Shown here one piece after another: positions 29,382-39,149 of a stretch of 64,000 nt of DNA. A program made the translations under genes and the position numbers. Each line of letters opens with the position of its first letter. Position 1 is the stretch's first letter. The notes under the pieces were generated by a model. It saw only the letters and a program-made list of their open reading frames with translations. It made no database searches and had not been told where the DNA came from. The DNA is from an uncultured Duncaniella sp. (GTDB taxonomy: Bacteria; Bacteroidota; Bacteroidia; Bacteroidales; Muribaculaceae), in assembly GCA_910578515.1 (NCBI GenBank), contig CAJTQR010000001.1, positions 62,001-126,000 of the forward strand, given 5' to 3'.

Positions 29382-32300
29382 ATGAAAAAAGTAATTGCTA
29401 CACTATTATTTGCCATTCTGACCTTAGGAACTATGGCAGATGCCATGACTTTTAATGTTAGGAGATACGGTGCTAAAGGCAATGGCAAGCATCTTGATAC
29501 CAGCGCCATACAAAAAACTATTGATGCTTGTACAAATGCTGGCGGTGGAACTGTAATAGTCCCAGAGGGAACTTACTTGTCAGCAACAATCGAGCTGAAG
29601 GATAATGTTAATCTTCATCTTGAGAAAGGTGCGGTAATTTTGGGTACAACTGATTATAAGGCTTACAGAAATCTTGACCCTTTTACAGAAGGGCTGGGCA
29701 TAGACGTTGGTACGGCACTTATAGTTGCAGTTGATGCCAAAAATGTATCGCTGACAGGTAAAGGTACCATTGATGGGCAAGGGGCAGCCCTTAAAGAACG
29801 TCATATCAAAGAGGACAAGCGTCCGGAAGGTCAACGATGGGGAATGCGCCCATTTCTGTTACGTTGGGTACGTTGCGAGAATATAACTGTAAATGATGTG
29901 ACACTCAAATTTGCAGGGGCATGGACTTCACACTATTTCTGCTGTTCAAATGTAAATATTGACAATGTAACTATCAGAAGTTTTGGTGTGGCGCACAATG
30001 ATGGTATAAATATCGATGGTTGCACCCACGTCAAAATAAGTAATTGTGATATTGTCAGCGGTGATGATGCTCTCTGTTTCAAGACAACCTCATCAAAATC
30101 TCCCTGCAACGATATTGTGGTAAACAACATGCGACTCAAATCCAATCAAGCAGGTATAAAGATGGGTACCGAATCAATGGCTGCTTTTGAAAACATAAAA
30201 ATATCTAATTGCCATATTTATGATACAAAAAACGGTGGTATAAAGCTATTTTCAGTCGATGGTGCTAATCTTCGGAATGTAGAGATAAGCGACATCACTA
30301 TGGATGAGGTGCGCACACCCATGATGTTTCGTCTTGGTGCGAGATTGAGTGTATTCCGCAAGAAAGAAGATACACGTCAATCTATTGGAACATTTGAGAA
30401 TGTGACAATACGTAATGTTGAGGCGGTAGCGGCAGATAATGCGCAGCTTGACCCTCCGACAGGGATACTTATCACTGGTATACCTGACCATTATATCACT
30501 AATTTAACATTGGAAAACATCCATATACGTCTATTGGGAACAGGTACAGTTGAAGATGCTCTTCACAAGGTACCGGAGGCGATAGAAGAGTATCCCGAAG
30601 TGAAAACATTCGGACCAAAAATACCGGCATACGGAGTTTGGGCTCGTCACGTTCGTGGTCTCAAACTGAAAAATGTGACATTTGAATTAAAGAATCCTGA
30701 TTATCGACCGGAAATAATCTGTGAAGATGGTGATATGGAAATATATAAAAATAATACCGATGAGCAAGCAACAATGTCACCTGACGGTAAAGTGCAATTC
30801 CTTCCGATTATTGGTGCCGATGGAATATTGCGATATAAGGTTACTCATGATGGTATTGAAATGATTAAACCGTCTCGTTTAGGGCTAAAGATTCATGGAA
30901 AGGAAATAGGCACGGATGTCAAATGTATGAACATTGAGAGAGCATCTGTTAATGATGCTTATGAGCTAAAGGCTGGAAAGAAATTATCCACGCGCGATAG
31001 ATGTGAGCAATCAGTGTATAGTTTCCTTGATAGTAATAACAGCCGGTTTGATTTGATTGTCAGGGCTTATAATGATGGTATTGCATTCCGCTATCATCTT
31101 CCAGGTGATGCAAATAACAGCAAAAAGGATACTATCGATGCTGAACTTACTGAGTTTAATATCCCAACAGACGGTAAGGCATGGATACACCCTTACGATT
31201 GGAATGAAAGGCATAAGCCGAGTTACGAGCAATATAGCCATAATGGCGTTGCTATAAATTCATTGCCTGGACATGACCGAGGTTGGTCGTTCCCGTTGCT
31301 TTTTGAACAATCCAATGGAAAATGGATGATGGTGACGGAAGCGGTACTTGATGGAACCTATCCTGCCACTCATGTGGATAATTCAGGAGAGAATGGTTGC
31401 TACCGTATACGATTCCCAGAAGCGGATGAAGCTGTGATAAATGATGACCCTCGTCCAGTATCATCGTATCCTTGGCTAACACCATGGAGAGTTGTGGTGA
31501 CAGGAGATGCTCTCAATGATATATTCAGCACTCAGATGGTAGCGCATCTTAATGCTCCGTCCAAGATTGAGGATGAATCATGGATTAAACCAGGCAGAGC
31601 TGCATGGAGTTGGTGGTATGATGGAAAGTCGGCAAGCAGTTATGATGCACAAATCAAGTATGTGGATTTCTGCAAAAAGATGGGGTGGGAGTATTCTCTC
31701 ATTGATGCAGGATGGCAGACAATGGATAAAGATGGTATAGAAGGTGTTGTGGACTATGCCAATAAGAATGGTGTAGGTATCTGGCTATGGTACCATTCAG
31801 GAGCCGGTCGTGGTGATGAAACTCCACTGCAGCACCGTCTTATGTCCGACGCGGAATTGCGTCGTAAAGAGATGGCTCGTATTAGCAAATTGGGAATCAA
31901 AGGTATAAAAGTCGATTTTTTCGATACTGACAAGCAACGGATTGTAGCCTTATATCCGCAGATACTTAAAGATGCAGCGGATTATCATTTGCTTGTAGAC
32001 CTTCATGGTGCATCATTGCCCAGAGGTCTTGAACGTACATATCCGAATTTGATGACTACTGAGGCTATCCGAGGAGCAGAAACTCTTGGCAGGCAGGAAC
32101 GTTGTGAGAAGGCGGCAGAGCATAACGCCACAGTCCCATTTACACGTAATGTCGTTGGCTCAATGGACTATACCCCTGTAACTTTCTCCAATAAAATACG
32201 GCAAGGTGTACCAGCTATCCGACGCACATCCATGGCACATCAACTTGCGTTGGCTATAGTTTTTGAATCAGGTTTCCAGTGCTTTGCTGATAGGGCAGAG

Positions 32301-32633
32301 GCATATAACGCTCTTCCGAAATTACCTCTTGAATTGCTTAAAGATGTCCCAAGTGTATGGAATGAAAGCCGCCTACTTGCTGGCTACCCATCGGATTTTG
32401 TTGTCGTAGCGAGAAAAAAAGGCGATAAATGGTACATAGGAGGTATAAACGGTAAAAATGAGACGCGTAATGTTTCATTTAAGCTTCCAAAAGAGTGTGA
32501 AGGAAAGCGCTTTACTATCATAACCGATGGAAATGATATAGATTCATTCGGATACATCGATGCTGTGAGCGGTGATACTCCGGTGTCAGTAACGATGCTT
32601 GGGAATGGAGGATTTGCAGCAGTAATTGAATAA
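29382..32633 (+). CDS. GH28-GH97 fusion glycosidase
   Basis: A 1083-residue exported protein (signal peptide about 1-21) with two catalytic domains in one uninterrupted frame. Residues about 24-455 are GH28: YGAKGNGKHLDTSAIQKTIDAC, HNDGINIDGC (N206/D207), GDDALCFKT (D228/D229) and GIKLFSVDG replacing the RIK motif. Residues about 460-1083 are GH97: N-terminal beta-sandwich, then a barrel with RAAWSWWYDG, YSLIDAGWQ, WLWYHSG, IKVDFFDTDKQ (D845, the nucleophile position of the retaining alpha-galactosidase subgroup) and DLHGASLPRGLERTYPNLMTTEAIRG. GH97 members of this subgroup release alpha-galactose or beta-L-arabinopyranose; GH28 cleaves alpha-galacturonic acid linkages. The pairing suggests adjacent GalA and Gal residues in the substrate (inference). 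Confidence 0.9.
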   Translation: MKKVIATLLFAILTLGTMADAMTFNVRRYGAKGNGKHLDTSAIQKTIDACTNAGGGTVIVPEGTYLSATIELKDNVNLHLEKGAVILGTTDYKAYRNLDPFTEGLGIDVGTALIVAVDAKNVSLTGKGTIDGQGAALKERHIKEDKRPEGQRWGMRPFLLRWVRCENITVNDVTLKFAGAWTSHYFCCSNVNIDNVTIRSFGVAHNDGINIDGCTHVKISNCDIVSGDDALCFKTTSSKSPCNDIVVNNMRLKSNQAGIKMGTESMAAFENIKISNCHIYDTKNGGIKLFSVDGANLRNVEISDITMDEVRTPMMFRLGARLSVFRKKEDTRQSIGTFENVTIRNVEAVAADNAQLDPPTGILITGIPDHYITNLTLENIHIRLLGTGTVEDALHKVPEAIEEYPEVKTFGPKIPAYGVWARHVRGLKLKNVTFELKNPDYRPEIICEDGDMEIYKNNTDEQATMSPDGKVQFLPIIGADGILRYKVTHDGIEMIKPSRLGLKIHGKEIGTDVKCMNIERASVNDAYELKAGKKLSTRDRCEQSVYSFLDSNNSRFDLIVRAYNDGIAFRYHLPGDANNSKKDTIDAELTEFNIPTDGKAWIHPYDWNERHKPSYEQYSHNGVAINSLPGHDRGWSFPLLFEQSNGKWMMVTEAVLDGTYPATHVDNSGENGCYRIRFPEADEAVINDDPRPVSSYPWLTPWRVVVTGDALNDIFSTQMVAHLNAPSKIEDESWIKPGRAAWSWWYDGKSASSYDAQIKYVDFCKKMGWEYSLIDAGWQTMDKDGIEGVVDYANKNGVGIWLWYHSGAGRGDETPLQHRLMSDAELRRKEMARISKLGIKGIKVDFFDTDKQRIVALYPQILKDAADYHLLVDLHGASLPRGLERTYPNLMTTEAIRGAETLGRQERCEKAAEHNATVPFTRNVVGSMDYTPVTFSNKIRQGVPAIRRTSMAHQLALAIVFESGFQCFADRAEAYNALPKLPLELLKDVPSVWNESRLLAGYPSDFVVVARKKGDKWYIGGINGKNETRNVSFKLPKECEGKRFTIITDGNDIDSFGYIDAVSGDTPVSVTMLGNGGFAAVIE

Positions 32634-32644
32634 ATTGTTGAGAT

Positions 32645-34795
32645 ATGAATATTAGAAAATTGATGGTGTGGGCGATATGTATGCTCAGTATAGCATCGCT
32701 TCATGCTAAGATTAATTGGCTGGAGATAGAGCCTGGAGTCTGGAAAGGAGTAGTTGGAACTCCTGAGGATTACTCTTTGTTAACAGCAGCCGGATGTTCA
32801 CCGGCACACGATGGATTTGCACGATTGCCACATGTTGAATTACCAACTCTTGCCAACAATATAGTCGGCGAAGTTAATGATGGGAAAACAAATCTGAGAA
32901 TTCCTTTAGATAAAGGTGAGCAGCTTTATGGATTTGGATTGAATTTTCAGACGGTACATCAGCGAGGTAAGATATTGAATTTACATGTGGACCATTACGG
33001 TGGGAAGGATACCGGTCGTACCCATGCACCCGTACCATTTTATATTTCAAGTGCAGGGTATGGAGTGTTTGTTAATTCAGCAAGATATCTGACTGTATAT
33101 GCTGGTTCCGGAGCTCGCAAAGATAGCGAGAATGCTCCTATTGCAAAAGATAGAAATACTGATAAATCATGGTCAGCACGTCCATATTCTGATGCTGTTT
33201 CGATATTGGTCCCGGCTCAAGGCGTAGAGGTGTATGTGATAGCCGGACCAACACCTATGGATGTGGTGAGAAGATATAACCTTCTTTGTGGTGGTGGGAC
33301 ACTTCCTCCGCGTTGGGGACTTGGATTCACACAGCGTACACAGAAACTTTATGATGCAAAGGATGTGGAATACGAAGTGGATGAGTTTGAGCGTATGGGT
33401 TATCCTTTGGATTTCATTGGATTGGAGCCAGGATGGCAGAGCAAGTCATACCCGTGTAGTTTTGAGTGGGACAAATCCAGATTTCCGGACCCATCCGGAT
33501 TCGTATCAAAGATGCTTGATAAAAAAGTTAGAATTAACCTTTGGACAAATCCTTACATATCACCGGAATCAGATGTATATAAAGAAATGTATCCTGTGAG
33601 TGGTTCTCATACTGTGTGGTGTGGCATTGTACCAGATTTGGCACATGAAAAAGCCCGTTCGCTTTGGAATGATAAGTTAGAGCGCGAGCATATTAATATC
33701 GGTGTGAGCGGATATAAGATTGATGAGGTGGATGGTTACGATTTTTATATCTGGCCAGATGTCGCAACTTTTCCATCAGGAATTTCTGCTGAACAGATGC
33801 GTCAGACTTATGGCTTGTGGGTCCAGCGCACATCGACTGACTTATATAGAAAGCGCAATCAGCGTACATTTGGTTTGGTCCGTGCATCAAATGCTGGTGG
33901 AAACGCTATGCCTTACGTAATTTATAATGACTATTACAGCCATCAGGATTTTATAACAGCTCTCATCAATTCTGGTTTCAGTGGAGTATTATGGACTCCT
34001 GAGGTCCGCGGGTCAAAGACTGGTGAAGAGTGGTTGCGAAGATTCCAGTCTGTGGTTTTTTCACCTATGGCAATGATAAATGCATGGGCGAGCGGTACTA
34101 AACCATGGTCATTTCCTGAAGTTGCCGACCAGGTAAAGGAATATTCATTGCTACGTATGCAAATGATGCCTTATTGGTATACTGAGTTTGCTCGCTATCA
34201 TTTTGATGGAATTCCACCGTTTAGGGCTATGAATCTTGAGCCGGGCTTCAATCCTAATGAAGCTGTGAAGACTGAACTCACATCCGGTAATTTAGAGGAT
34301 AATCCCTATCTTGAAGCTGTGACAAAGGAAATCAAGGACCAATACATGGCAGGCGAATATTTGCTTGTGGCTCCAATGTTCGCTGGTCAGACCTTACGTA
34401 AGGTTGTGCTCCCCAAAGGTAATTGGTATGATTTCTATACAGGAGAGTATGTGGGTAACGGAGAGACAATTGAAGTAAGTCCAGGACTTGACCGGATTCC
34501 GGTATATGTGAAGGATGGTGGTATCATTCCAATGATGATGCCTCGACTTCATGCTCCGAGACTCGGCGAAAAGTTTGATTTGGAAATACGTCACTATGGC
34601 GATGCTGATGGGGCATATCGTTTGTATGATGACGATGGTGAGACATATAATTATGAGAAAGGTGAGTATTCATGGCGTGATATTAAGGTAGAGCGTCAAA
34701 AAAATGGCAAACTAAAAGGCACTTTCTCGAAAGCTGAGAAAGGGAAGCCGAACAATATTGGCAATGTCTCATGGAAATTTATGACGCAGAAGTAA
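32645..34795 (+). CDS. GH31 alpha-glycosidase
   Basis: A 716-residue exported retaining alpha-glycosidase (signal peptide about 1-22). The N-terminal beta-sandwich includes GEQLYGFGLNFQTVHQRGK near residue 95. The barrel holds PPRWGLGFTQRTQKLYDAKDVEYEVDEF, LDFIGLEPGWQ, and GYKIDEVDG with D360 as nucleophile. VRASNAGGNAMPYVIYNDYYSHQDF is in the place of the usual acid/base loop (RSxxxGxQRxxxxWSGD), but is clearly divergent, with Tyr-Asn-Asp instead of Trp-x-Gly-Asp. The family covers alpha-glucosidase, alpha-xylosidase, alpha-galactosidase and others; the divergent acid/base loop and EPGW motif do not point to plain alpha-glucosidase or xylosidase. It starts 11 bases after the GH28-GH97 gene. 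Confidence 0.9.
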   Translation: MNIRKLMVWAICMLSIASLHAKINWLEIEPGVWKGVVGTPEDYSLLTAAGCSPAHDGFARLPHVELPTLANNIVGEVNDGKTNLRIPLDKGEQLYGFGLNFQTVHQRGKILNLHVDHYGGKDTGRTHAPVPFYISSAGYGVFVNSARYLTVYAGSGARKDSENAPIAKDRNTDKSWSARPYSDAVSILVPAQGVEVYVIAGPTPMDVVRRYNLLCGGGTLPPRWGLGFTQRTQKLYDAKDVEYEVDEFERMGYPLDFIGLEPGWQSKSYPCSFEWDKSRFPDPSGFVSKMLDKKVRINLWTNPYISPESDVYKEMYPVSGSHTVWCGIVPDLAHEKARSLWNDKLEREHINIGVSGYKIDEVDGYDFYIWPDVATFPSGISAEQMRQTYGLWVQRTSTDLYRKRNQRTFGLVRASNAGGNAMPYVIYNDYYSHQDFITALINSGFSGVLWTPEVRGSKTGEEWLRRFQSVVFSPMAMINAWASGTKPWSFPEVADQVKEYSLLRMQMMPYWYTEFARYHFDGIPPFRAMNLEPGFNPNEAVKTELTSGNLEDNPYLEAVTKEIKDQYMAGEYLLVAPMFAGQTLRKVVLPKGNWYDFYTGEYVGNGETIEVSPGLDRIPVYVKDGGIIPMMMPRLHAPRLGEKFDLEIRHYGDADGAYRLYDDDGETYNYEKGEYSWRDIKVERQKNGKLKGTFSKAEKGKPNNIGNVSWKFMTQK

Positions 34796-34833
34796 TCGCG
34801 GTATAAAATATTCTTTAAATCAATGGAAATATA

Positions 34834-37008
34834 ATGAAAATAAACAGATTCGCAATATATATTGCAACTATCATGACTCTTGGATGTGGGAAAGCTTATG
34901 GGGCAATTCCGGAGAAGACACCCATAATAGAGATGGTGGCAGACAATCTGAAACTAACCTTGATGGTTGGTGAGGATAAGAGAGTGTATCAACTCAGTTT
35001 TGGAGATGCTGATGCAAGCATAAGTTTACCGGAGAAAACACTTACACGTGAACAGGAATTTCTTCCGGCTTATGGGAATGGTGTGATAACTGAATCTGCT
35101 ATTCAGGCTACGCATACCGATGGCAACACATCTACAGACTTGAAATATCTTTCACACCGATGTGACACAGTATCGCCAGATATCACACAGACAGTGATTT
35201 CTCTCCGTGATTTCGCATACAATTTTTTTGTGGATGTGTATGTGAAATGCTACAAAAAATCAGGTATGATGGAAATTTGGAATACCATACGTCATGATGA
35301 GCGTGGTGGGAAAGTTGTGCTTTACAAATATGCATCAGCTTCACCCATTTTGAAGTCAAATGAATATTGGTTGACTCAGTTCAATGGTAAATATAAGCGT
35401 GAGGCAACCCTTGAGGAGGAGCGACTTGGTGAAGGAATCAAAATTCTTGATTCCAAGCTGGGCGTGCGTGCTTCACAGTATCGTATACCATCCTTTATGC
35501 TTGCCTACGGGCATTCTGCTAAAGAAAGAGAAGGGGAGGTCTTTGCTGCTTCTCTCCGGTGGTCTGGTAGTTTCCAACTTGCTTTTGACATGGACTGGAA
35601 TAAATCACTGCGCGTTCTGACTGGTATTAATCCAGTGGGCGCTCACTATAATTTAGAAAGAGGTGCGACTTTTACCACTCCTGCCGTGTTGTGGACATAC
35701 AGCAAGCACGGTAAGGGCGAAGCAAGCCGTCGTTTCCATCGATGGGCTGCGGATTACGCTGTTAGAGATGCTGAGAAACTTCGACCCATACTTCTCAATA
35801 ATTGGGAAGCTACCCATTGTGATTTTAATGAAGAACGTCTTGTGGGACTATTTGATGGCGCTAAAGAGATTGGGGCGGAACTGTTTCTGTTGGATGACGG
35901 ATGGTTTGGTAATGGTGAATTTTCTCGTGATGATGATAAACATGGTTTAGGGGATTGGGAAATATCTACAAAGAAGCTTCCGCGTGGACTCTCTTATCTC
36001 GCTAAAGAGGCATCCAAACGTAAAATCGGGTTTGGTATATGGCTTGAGCCAGAGATGGTGAATCCAAAGAGTGATTTATATACCCGTCATCCTGAATGGA
36101 TTATGACACAGCAGAAGCGTGAGCCGATATTAGGTCGCCATCAGGAAATTCTTGACCTTACACGTCCTGAAGTACAGCATTTTGAATGGCAGGTTATTGA
36201 TAACACTTTACGCCCGAATCCAGGAGTGTCATACGTGAAATGGGATTGTAACAGATATGTGACTCAGCCAGGTTCTCAATATCTACCGGCTCATGAACAG
36301 AGTCATCTTTTAGTTGATTACAACAATGCTCTCTATCGCTTGATGAATCGTTTTGCCTCTAATTATCCGAATGTCATGGCTATGCTTTGCGCAGGTGGAG
36401 GTGGACGTGTGGATTATGGTGCATTGCAATATTTCCACTCTTTCTGGCCCAGTGACAATACTGACCCCTTAGGCAGAATAAAAATTCAATGGGGGTTTGG
36501 GCATTTCTTCCCTGCAAGTACTATTGCTGCACATGTCACGCGTATGGGTAAACGACATTTAAAAATGGCTATAGATGTAGCTCTCAGTGGAACATTTGGT
36601 ATTGACCTCGCACTCGACAAGGCTACTCCTGAAGAACGCAAGCAATTGGCAGATGGTGTGAAATTGTATAAGAACGGTATTCGCGATTTGGTGATGTTTG
36701 GCGAACTATACAGATTGGTATCGCCCTACGAGACACCGTTAGCTGCAATGAGCTATGTGTCTACAGATAAGAAGAAAAGTGTGGTGTATCTATATCAAAC
36801 AGAAGATGGCAATGTGCCTATGATAAGGATGGATGGACTTGAACCGGAAATGCATTATGCACTTAAGGAGGTGAATCTTCCTGAAGGTGTCGCACCTCGA
36901 TTTGCAAGCAGTACTTATACAGGAAAGCAGCTGATGGAAACCGGAATTGTAAATCCGTTATGTTCGCAGTTTGACAGTGCAGTCCTTCTAATAGATAAAG
37001 TAAAATAA
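34834..37008 (+). CDS. GH36 alpha-galactosidase
   Basis: A 724-residue exported retaining alpha-galactosidase (signal peptide about 1-23, MTLGCGKAYG). N-terminal beta-supersandwich, then a barrel with RPILLNNWEATHCDFNEE, LFLLDDGWFG, GFGIWLEPEMVNPKSDLY, VKWDCNR (D471, nucleophile) and FHSFWPSDNTDP (D541, acid/base). All catalytic motifs are intact and the length is normal for bacterial GH36. It removes terminal alpha-galactose in the periplasm. It lies 38 bases after GH31 and 13 before the six-hairpin gene, so the three are co-transcribed. Together with the GH97 domain it gives two potential alpha-galactosidase activities in the locus. Confidence 0.94.
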   Translation: MKINRFAIYIATIMTLGCGKAYGAIPEKTPIIEMVADNLKLTLMVGEDKRVYQLSFGDADASISLPEKTLTREQEFLPAYGNGVITESAIQATHTDGNTSTDLKYLSHRCDTVSPDITQTVISLRDFAYNFFVDVYVKCYKKSGMMEIWNTIRHDERGGKVVLYKYASASPILKSNEYWLTQFNGKYKREATLEEERLGEGIKILDSKLGVRASQYRIPSFMLAYGHSAKEREGEVFAASLRWSGSFQLAFDMDWNKSLRVLTGINPVGAHYNLERGATFTTPAVLWTYSKHGKGEASRRFHRWAADYAVRDAEKLRPILLNNWEATHCDFNEERLVGLFDGAKEIGAELFLLDDGWFGNGEFSRDDDKHGLGDWEISTKKLPRGLSYLAKEASKRKIGFGIWLEPEMVNPKSDLYTRHPEWIMTQQKREPILGRHQEILDLTRPEVQHFEWQVIDNTLRPNPGVSYVKWDCNRYVTQPGSQYLPAHEQSHLLVDYNNALYRLMNRFASNYPNVMAMLCAGGGGRVDYGALQYFHSFWPSDNTDPLGRIKIQWGFGHFFPASTIAAHVTRMGKRHLKMAIDVALSGTFGIDLALDKATPEERKQLADGVKLYKNGIRDLVMFGELYRLVSPYETPLAAMSYVSTDKKKSVVYLYQTEDGNVPMIRMDGLEPEMHYALKEVNLPEGVAPRFASSTYTGKQLMETGIVNPLCSQFDSAVLLIDKVK

Positions 37009-37021
37009 TAAAGTAACCGAT

Positions 37022-39049
37022 ATGAAACGTACAATTATTTCAGCCTTATTGGCATTGATGCTAATGACAGGTAATGCCGCTAATACTCCTGACCGATGGA
37101 ATATAGGTAAAGATGGGTCCATCAGTTGGGTAATCAAGGAGAATGATGCGCACTCCGACCATTTGGAGATGAGCGGTCAGAAAATTTCTGTTGTACTCCG
37201 CTATGGAGTTAGTGACAAAGGGGCGCTCTCGCTTAATAGGAGTTTGGTTTTCCCAATGTTGCGAATGAAACCAAACAAAACTCAGAATAACCTGAAACAA
37301 CGTTTTGATGTAAATATTCCTGGACTTGTCACTATCGATGACCTGAACATGTTTGATGAAAAGGTTGAGAATATCAAGTTTGATGGAATCATGACAGTTA
37401 AGAGTTCTTTCAGCCATGTTTATCGTAGAAAAACTATAGAAAATGCCGTCTCTCTGCAAAGAATGCTCTATCCTTCAATAAATGGAGCATATTATTGTGA
37501 GGAGTATACCTACACTAATAATATGAAGCAGCCGATTACATTAAGAATCCCTGATTGGAGTATAAAATATGTTACTCCAGATGAAGCGGGTGTATACGGC
37601 TCGTATACAGTGGAAGCGGCTTTGACAAAAAATGGAGTTTTTGTGTTGAACCCTGGTGAGAAATTTGAATTCAATGCGATATTTTCGGCTCGGAAAACGA
37701 ATGAAGAGCCTGTAAAGCGTATCAATACAGATGCCCAACGTGATGGTCGTAAAGCTCTGATAGCTGGATGGTGGAGTAATTTGGTGCTAGACACACCTGA
37801 TGATGTGCTCAATACCATGTTTTCATTTGCAAAACTTCGCGGCGCTGAAAGTATCTACAATACTAAAGGTGGCTTGATGCATGGACCTGGTGGAGAGGCA
37901 TACTATGCTGCTGTATGGGCAAATGACCAGGCTGAATATATAAATCCATTCTTTCCATATCTGGGATATGAGATAGGAAATCAGTCAGCGTTAAATTCAT
38001 TCAAGCATTTTGCCAGATATATGAACGATGAGTATAAGCCTATCCCAAGTTCTATTATTTCTGAAGGTGTAAGTTTTTGGCATGGAGCCAAAGATAGAGG
38101 TGATGGCGCGATGATAGCTTATGGAGCATCGCGATATGCGCTTGCACGTGCTGATAGGGAGGAGGCTATGCAGCTGTGGCCATTGATAGAATGGTGTCTG
38201 GAGTATTGTCATCGCAAACTTAATGCCGGTGGGGTAGTGGCATCTGATTCTGATGAACTGGAAAACCGTTTTCCCTCAGGTGATGCCAATCTCTGTACGT
38301 CATCGCTATATTATGACGCACTGATTTCAGCATCCTATCTCGGCAAAGAACTTGGAATCCCATCATCTAAGCTGAAGGTTTACTCTAACCGGGCAGCAGA
38401 CCTACGCAAATCGATAGAGTCTTATTTCGGTTATGAAATTGAAGGTTTTCATAGCTACCGTTACTATGATGGTAATGATGTGTTGAGAGCATGGATTTGT
38501 ATGCCCCTTACAGTCGGGATACATGAGCGGGCAAAAGGCACTATAGATGCGCTTTTCTCTCCACGTCTCTGGACTGATGATGGATTATTGACACAAGCAG
38601 GGACTGAAACATTTTGGGACCGTTCTACGCTTTATGCCTTGAGAGGTACCATTGCAGCCGGAGAAGTTGAAAAGGGTATAGGTTTCCTTAAGCAATATTC
38701 ACGCCGCCTGTTAGGAGACCATGTGCCTTATGCTATTGAAGCATGGCCAGAAGGTAACCAGCGTCATCTTTCAGCTGAAAGTGGATTATATTGTAGAATT
38801 TTCACTGAAGGGCTTTTTGGTATTAGACCCACCGGTTTTAGTTCGTTCGAACTGACCCCGCGACTCCCTCAGGAATGGAACTATGCAAATCTGAATAATG
38901 TCAGAGCTTTTGGCGATGATTTTGATATCAAGGTCAAGAGAGGAAAAGATGATAAACTTGATGTGAGGATTGAACGCAATGGTAAGTGTTTGGTTAGCAA
39001 AAAGATTAAAGATGGTGCTACCATGAAAATTACATTGCCTAGGAAATAA
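37022..39049 (+). CDS. Secreted six-hairpin glycosidase-like protein, family not assigned
   Basis: A 675-residue exported protein (signal peptide about 1-20). Residues 20 to about 240 are a beta-sandwich; about 250-610 form an (alpha/alpha)6 barrel of the six-hairpin glycosidase superfamily; about 610-675 are a short beta domain. Barrel features: GPGGEAYYAAVWANDQAEYINPFFPYLG, ISEGVSFWHGAKDRGDGAMIAYG, DSDELENRFPSGDANLCTSSLYYDAL, AGTETFWDRSTLYALRG, and AESGLYCRIFTEGLFGIRP, the last like GH78 and related enzymes. Acidic residues in WAND, DRGDG and DSDELE are candidates for catalysis. I cannot place it in a numbered family. It is the last gene of its unit, 13 bases after GH36 and just before the terminator at 39081. 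Confidence 0.6.
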   Translation: MKRTIISALLALMLMTGNAANTPDRWNIGKDGSISWVIKENDAHSDHLEMSGQKISVVLRYGVSDKGALSLNRSLVFPMLRMKPNKTQNNLKQRFDVNIPGLVTIDDLNMFDEKVENIKFDGIMTVKSSFSHVYRRKTIENAVSLQRMLYPSINGAYYCEEYTYTNNMKQPITLRIPDWSIKYVTPDEAGVYGSYTVEAALTKNGVFVLNPGEKFEFNAIFSARKTNEEPVKRINTDAQRDGRKALIAGWWSNLVLDTPDDVLNTMFSFAKLRGAESIYNTKGGLMHGPGGEAYYAAVWANDQAEYINPFFPYLGYEIGNQSALNSFKHFARYMNDEYKPIPSSIISEGVSFWHGAKDRGDGAMIAYGASRYALARADREEAMQLWPLIEWCLEYCHRKLNAGGVVASDSDELENRFPSGDANLCTSSLYYDALISASYLGKELGIPSSKLKVYSNRAADLRKSIESYFGYEIEGFHSYRYYDGNDVLRAWICMPLTVGIHERAKGTIDALFSPRLWTDDGLLTQAGTETFWDRSTLYALRGTIAAGEVEKGIGFLKQYSRRLLGDHVPYAIEAWPEGNQRHLSAESGLYCRIFTEGLFGIRPTGFSSFELTPRLPQEWNYANLNNVRAFGDDFDIKVKRGKDDKLDVRIERNGKCLVSKKIKDGATMKITLPRK

Positions 39050-39059
39050 ATCTGATAAT

Positions 39060-39107
39060 AATTGGTGAAAATATGATAATAGACCGGAATAATCCGGTCT
39101 ATTTTTG
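39060..39107 (+). promoter_or_regulatory. Possible promoter for the PL8 gene, overlapping the terminator
   Basis: TATTTTTG at 39100-39107 fits the TAnnTTTG -7 box and lies in the U-tract of the terminator. At the expected offset of 40 bases upstream, AATTGGTGAAAATATGATA at 39060-39078 matches the PUL motif at only about 10 of 19 positions, including the AnTTGG start. It could be a degenerate fifth operator copy or chance in AT-rich DNA. Confidence 0.35.
39081..39106 (+). terminator. Rho-independent terminator after the six-hairpin gene
   Basis: AGACCGGA (39081-39088) pairs perfectly with TCCGGTCT (39093-39100) around loop ATAA, followed by ATTTTT. It is 31 bases after the stop codon. Because of it, the in-frame ATG at 39105 cannot be the start of the next gene. 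Confidence 0.85.
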
Positions 39108-39149
39108 CATATGGAAACATTTCGCATTCCATTACACTTAAACTACATC

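Noticed and set aside
39082..39100. GGAATAATCC (39086-39095) resembles the core of the PUL operator
   Set aside because: The bases form the stem and loop of the perfect terminator hairpin at 39081-39100, and no TAnnTTTG box occurs 40 bases from the implied motif start (39122 reads TCGCATTC).
39105..39149. Upstream ATG for the PL8 gene (39105) in the same frame
   Set aside because: It lies in the T-tract of the terminator and would place 15 extra residues before a proper signal peptide at 39150.
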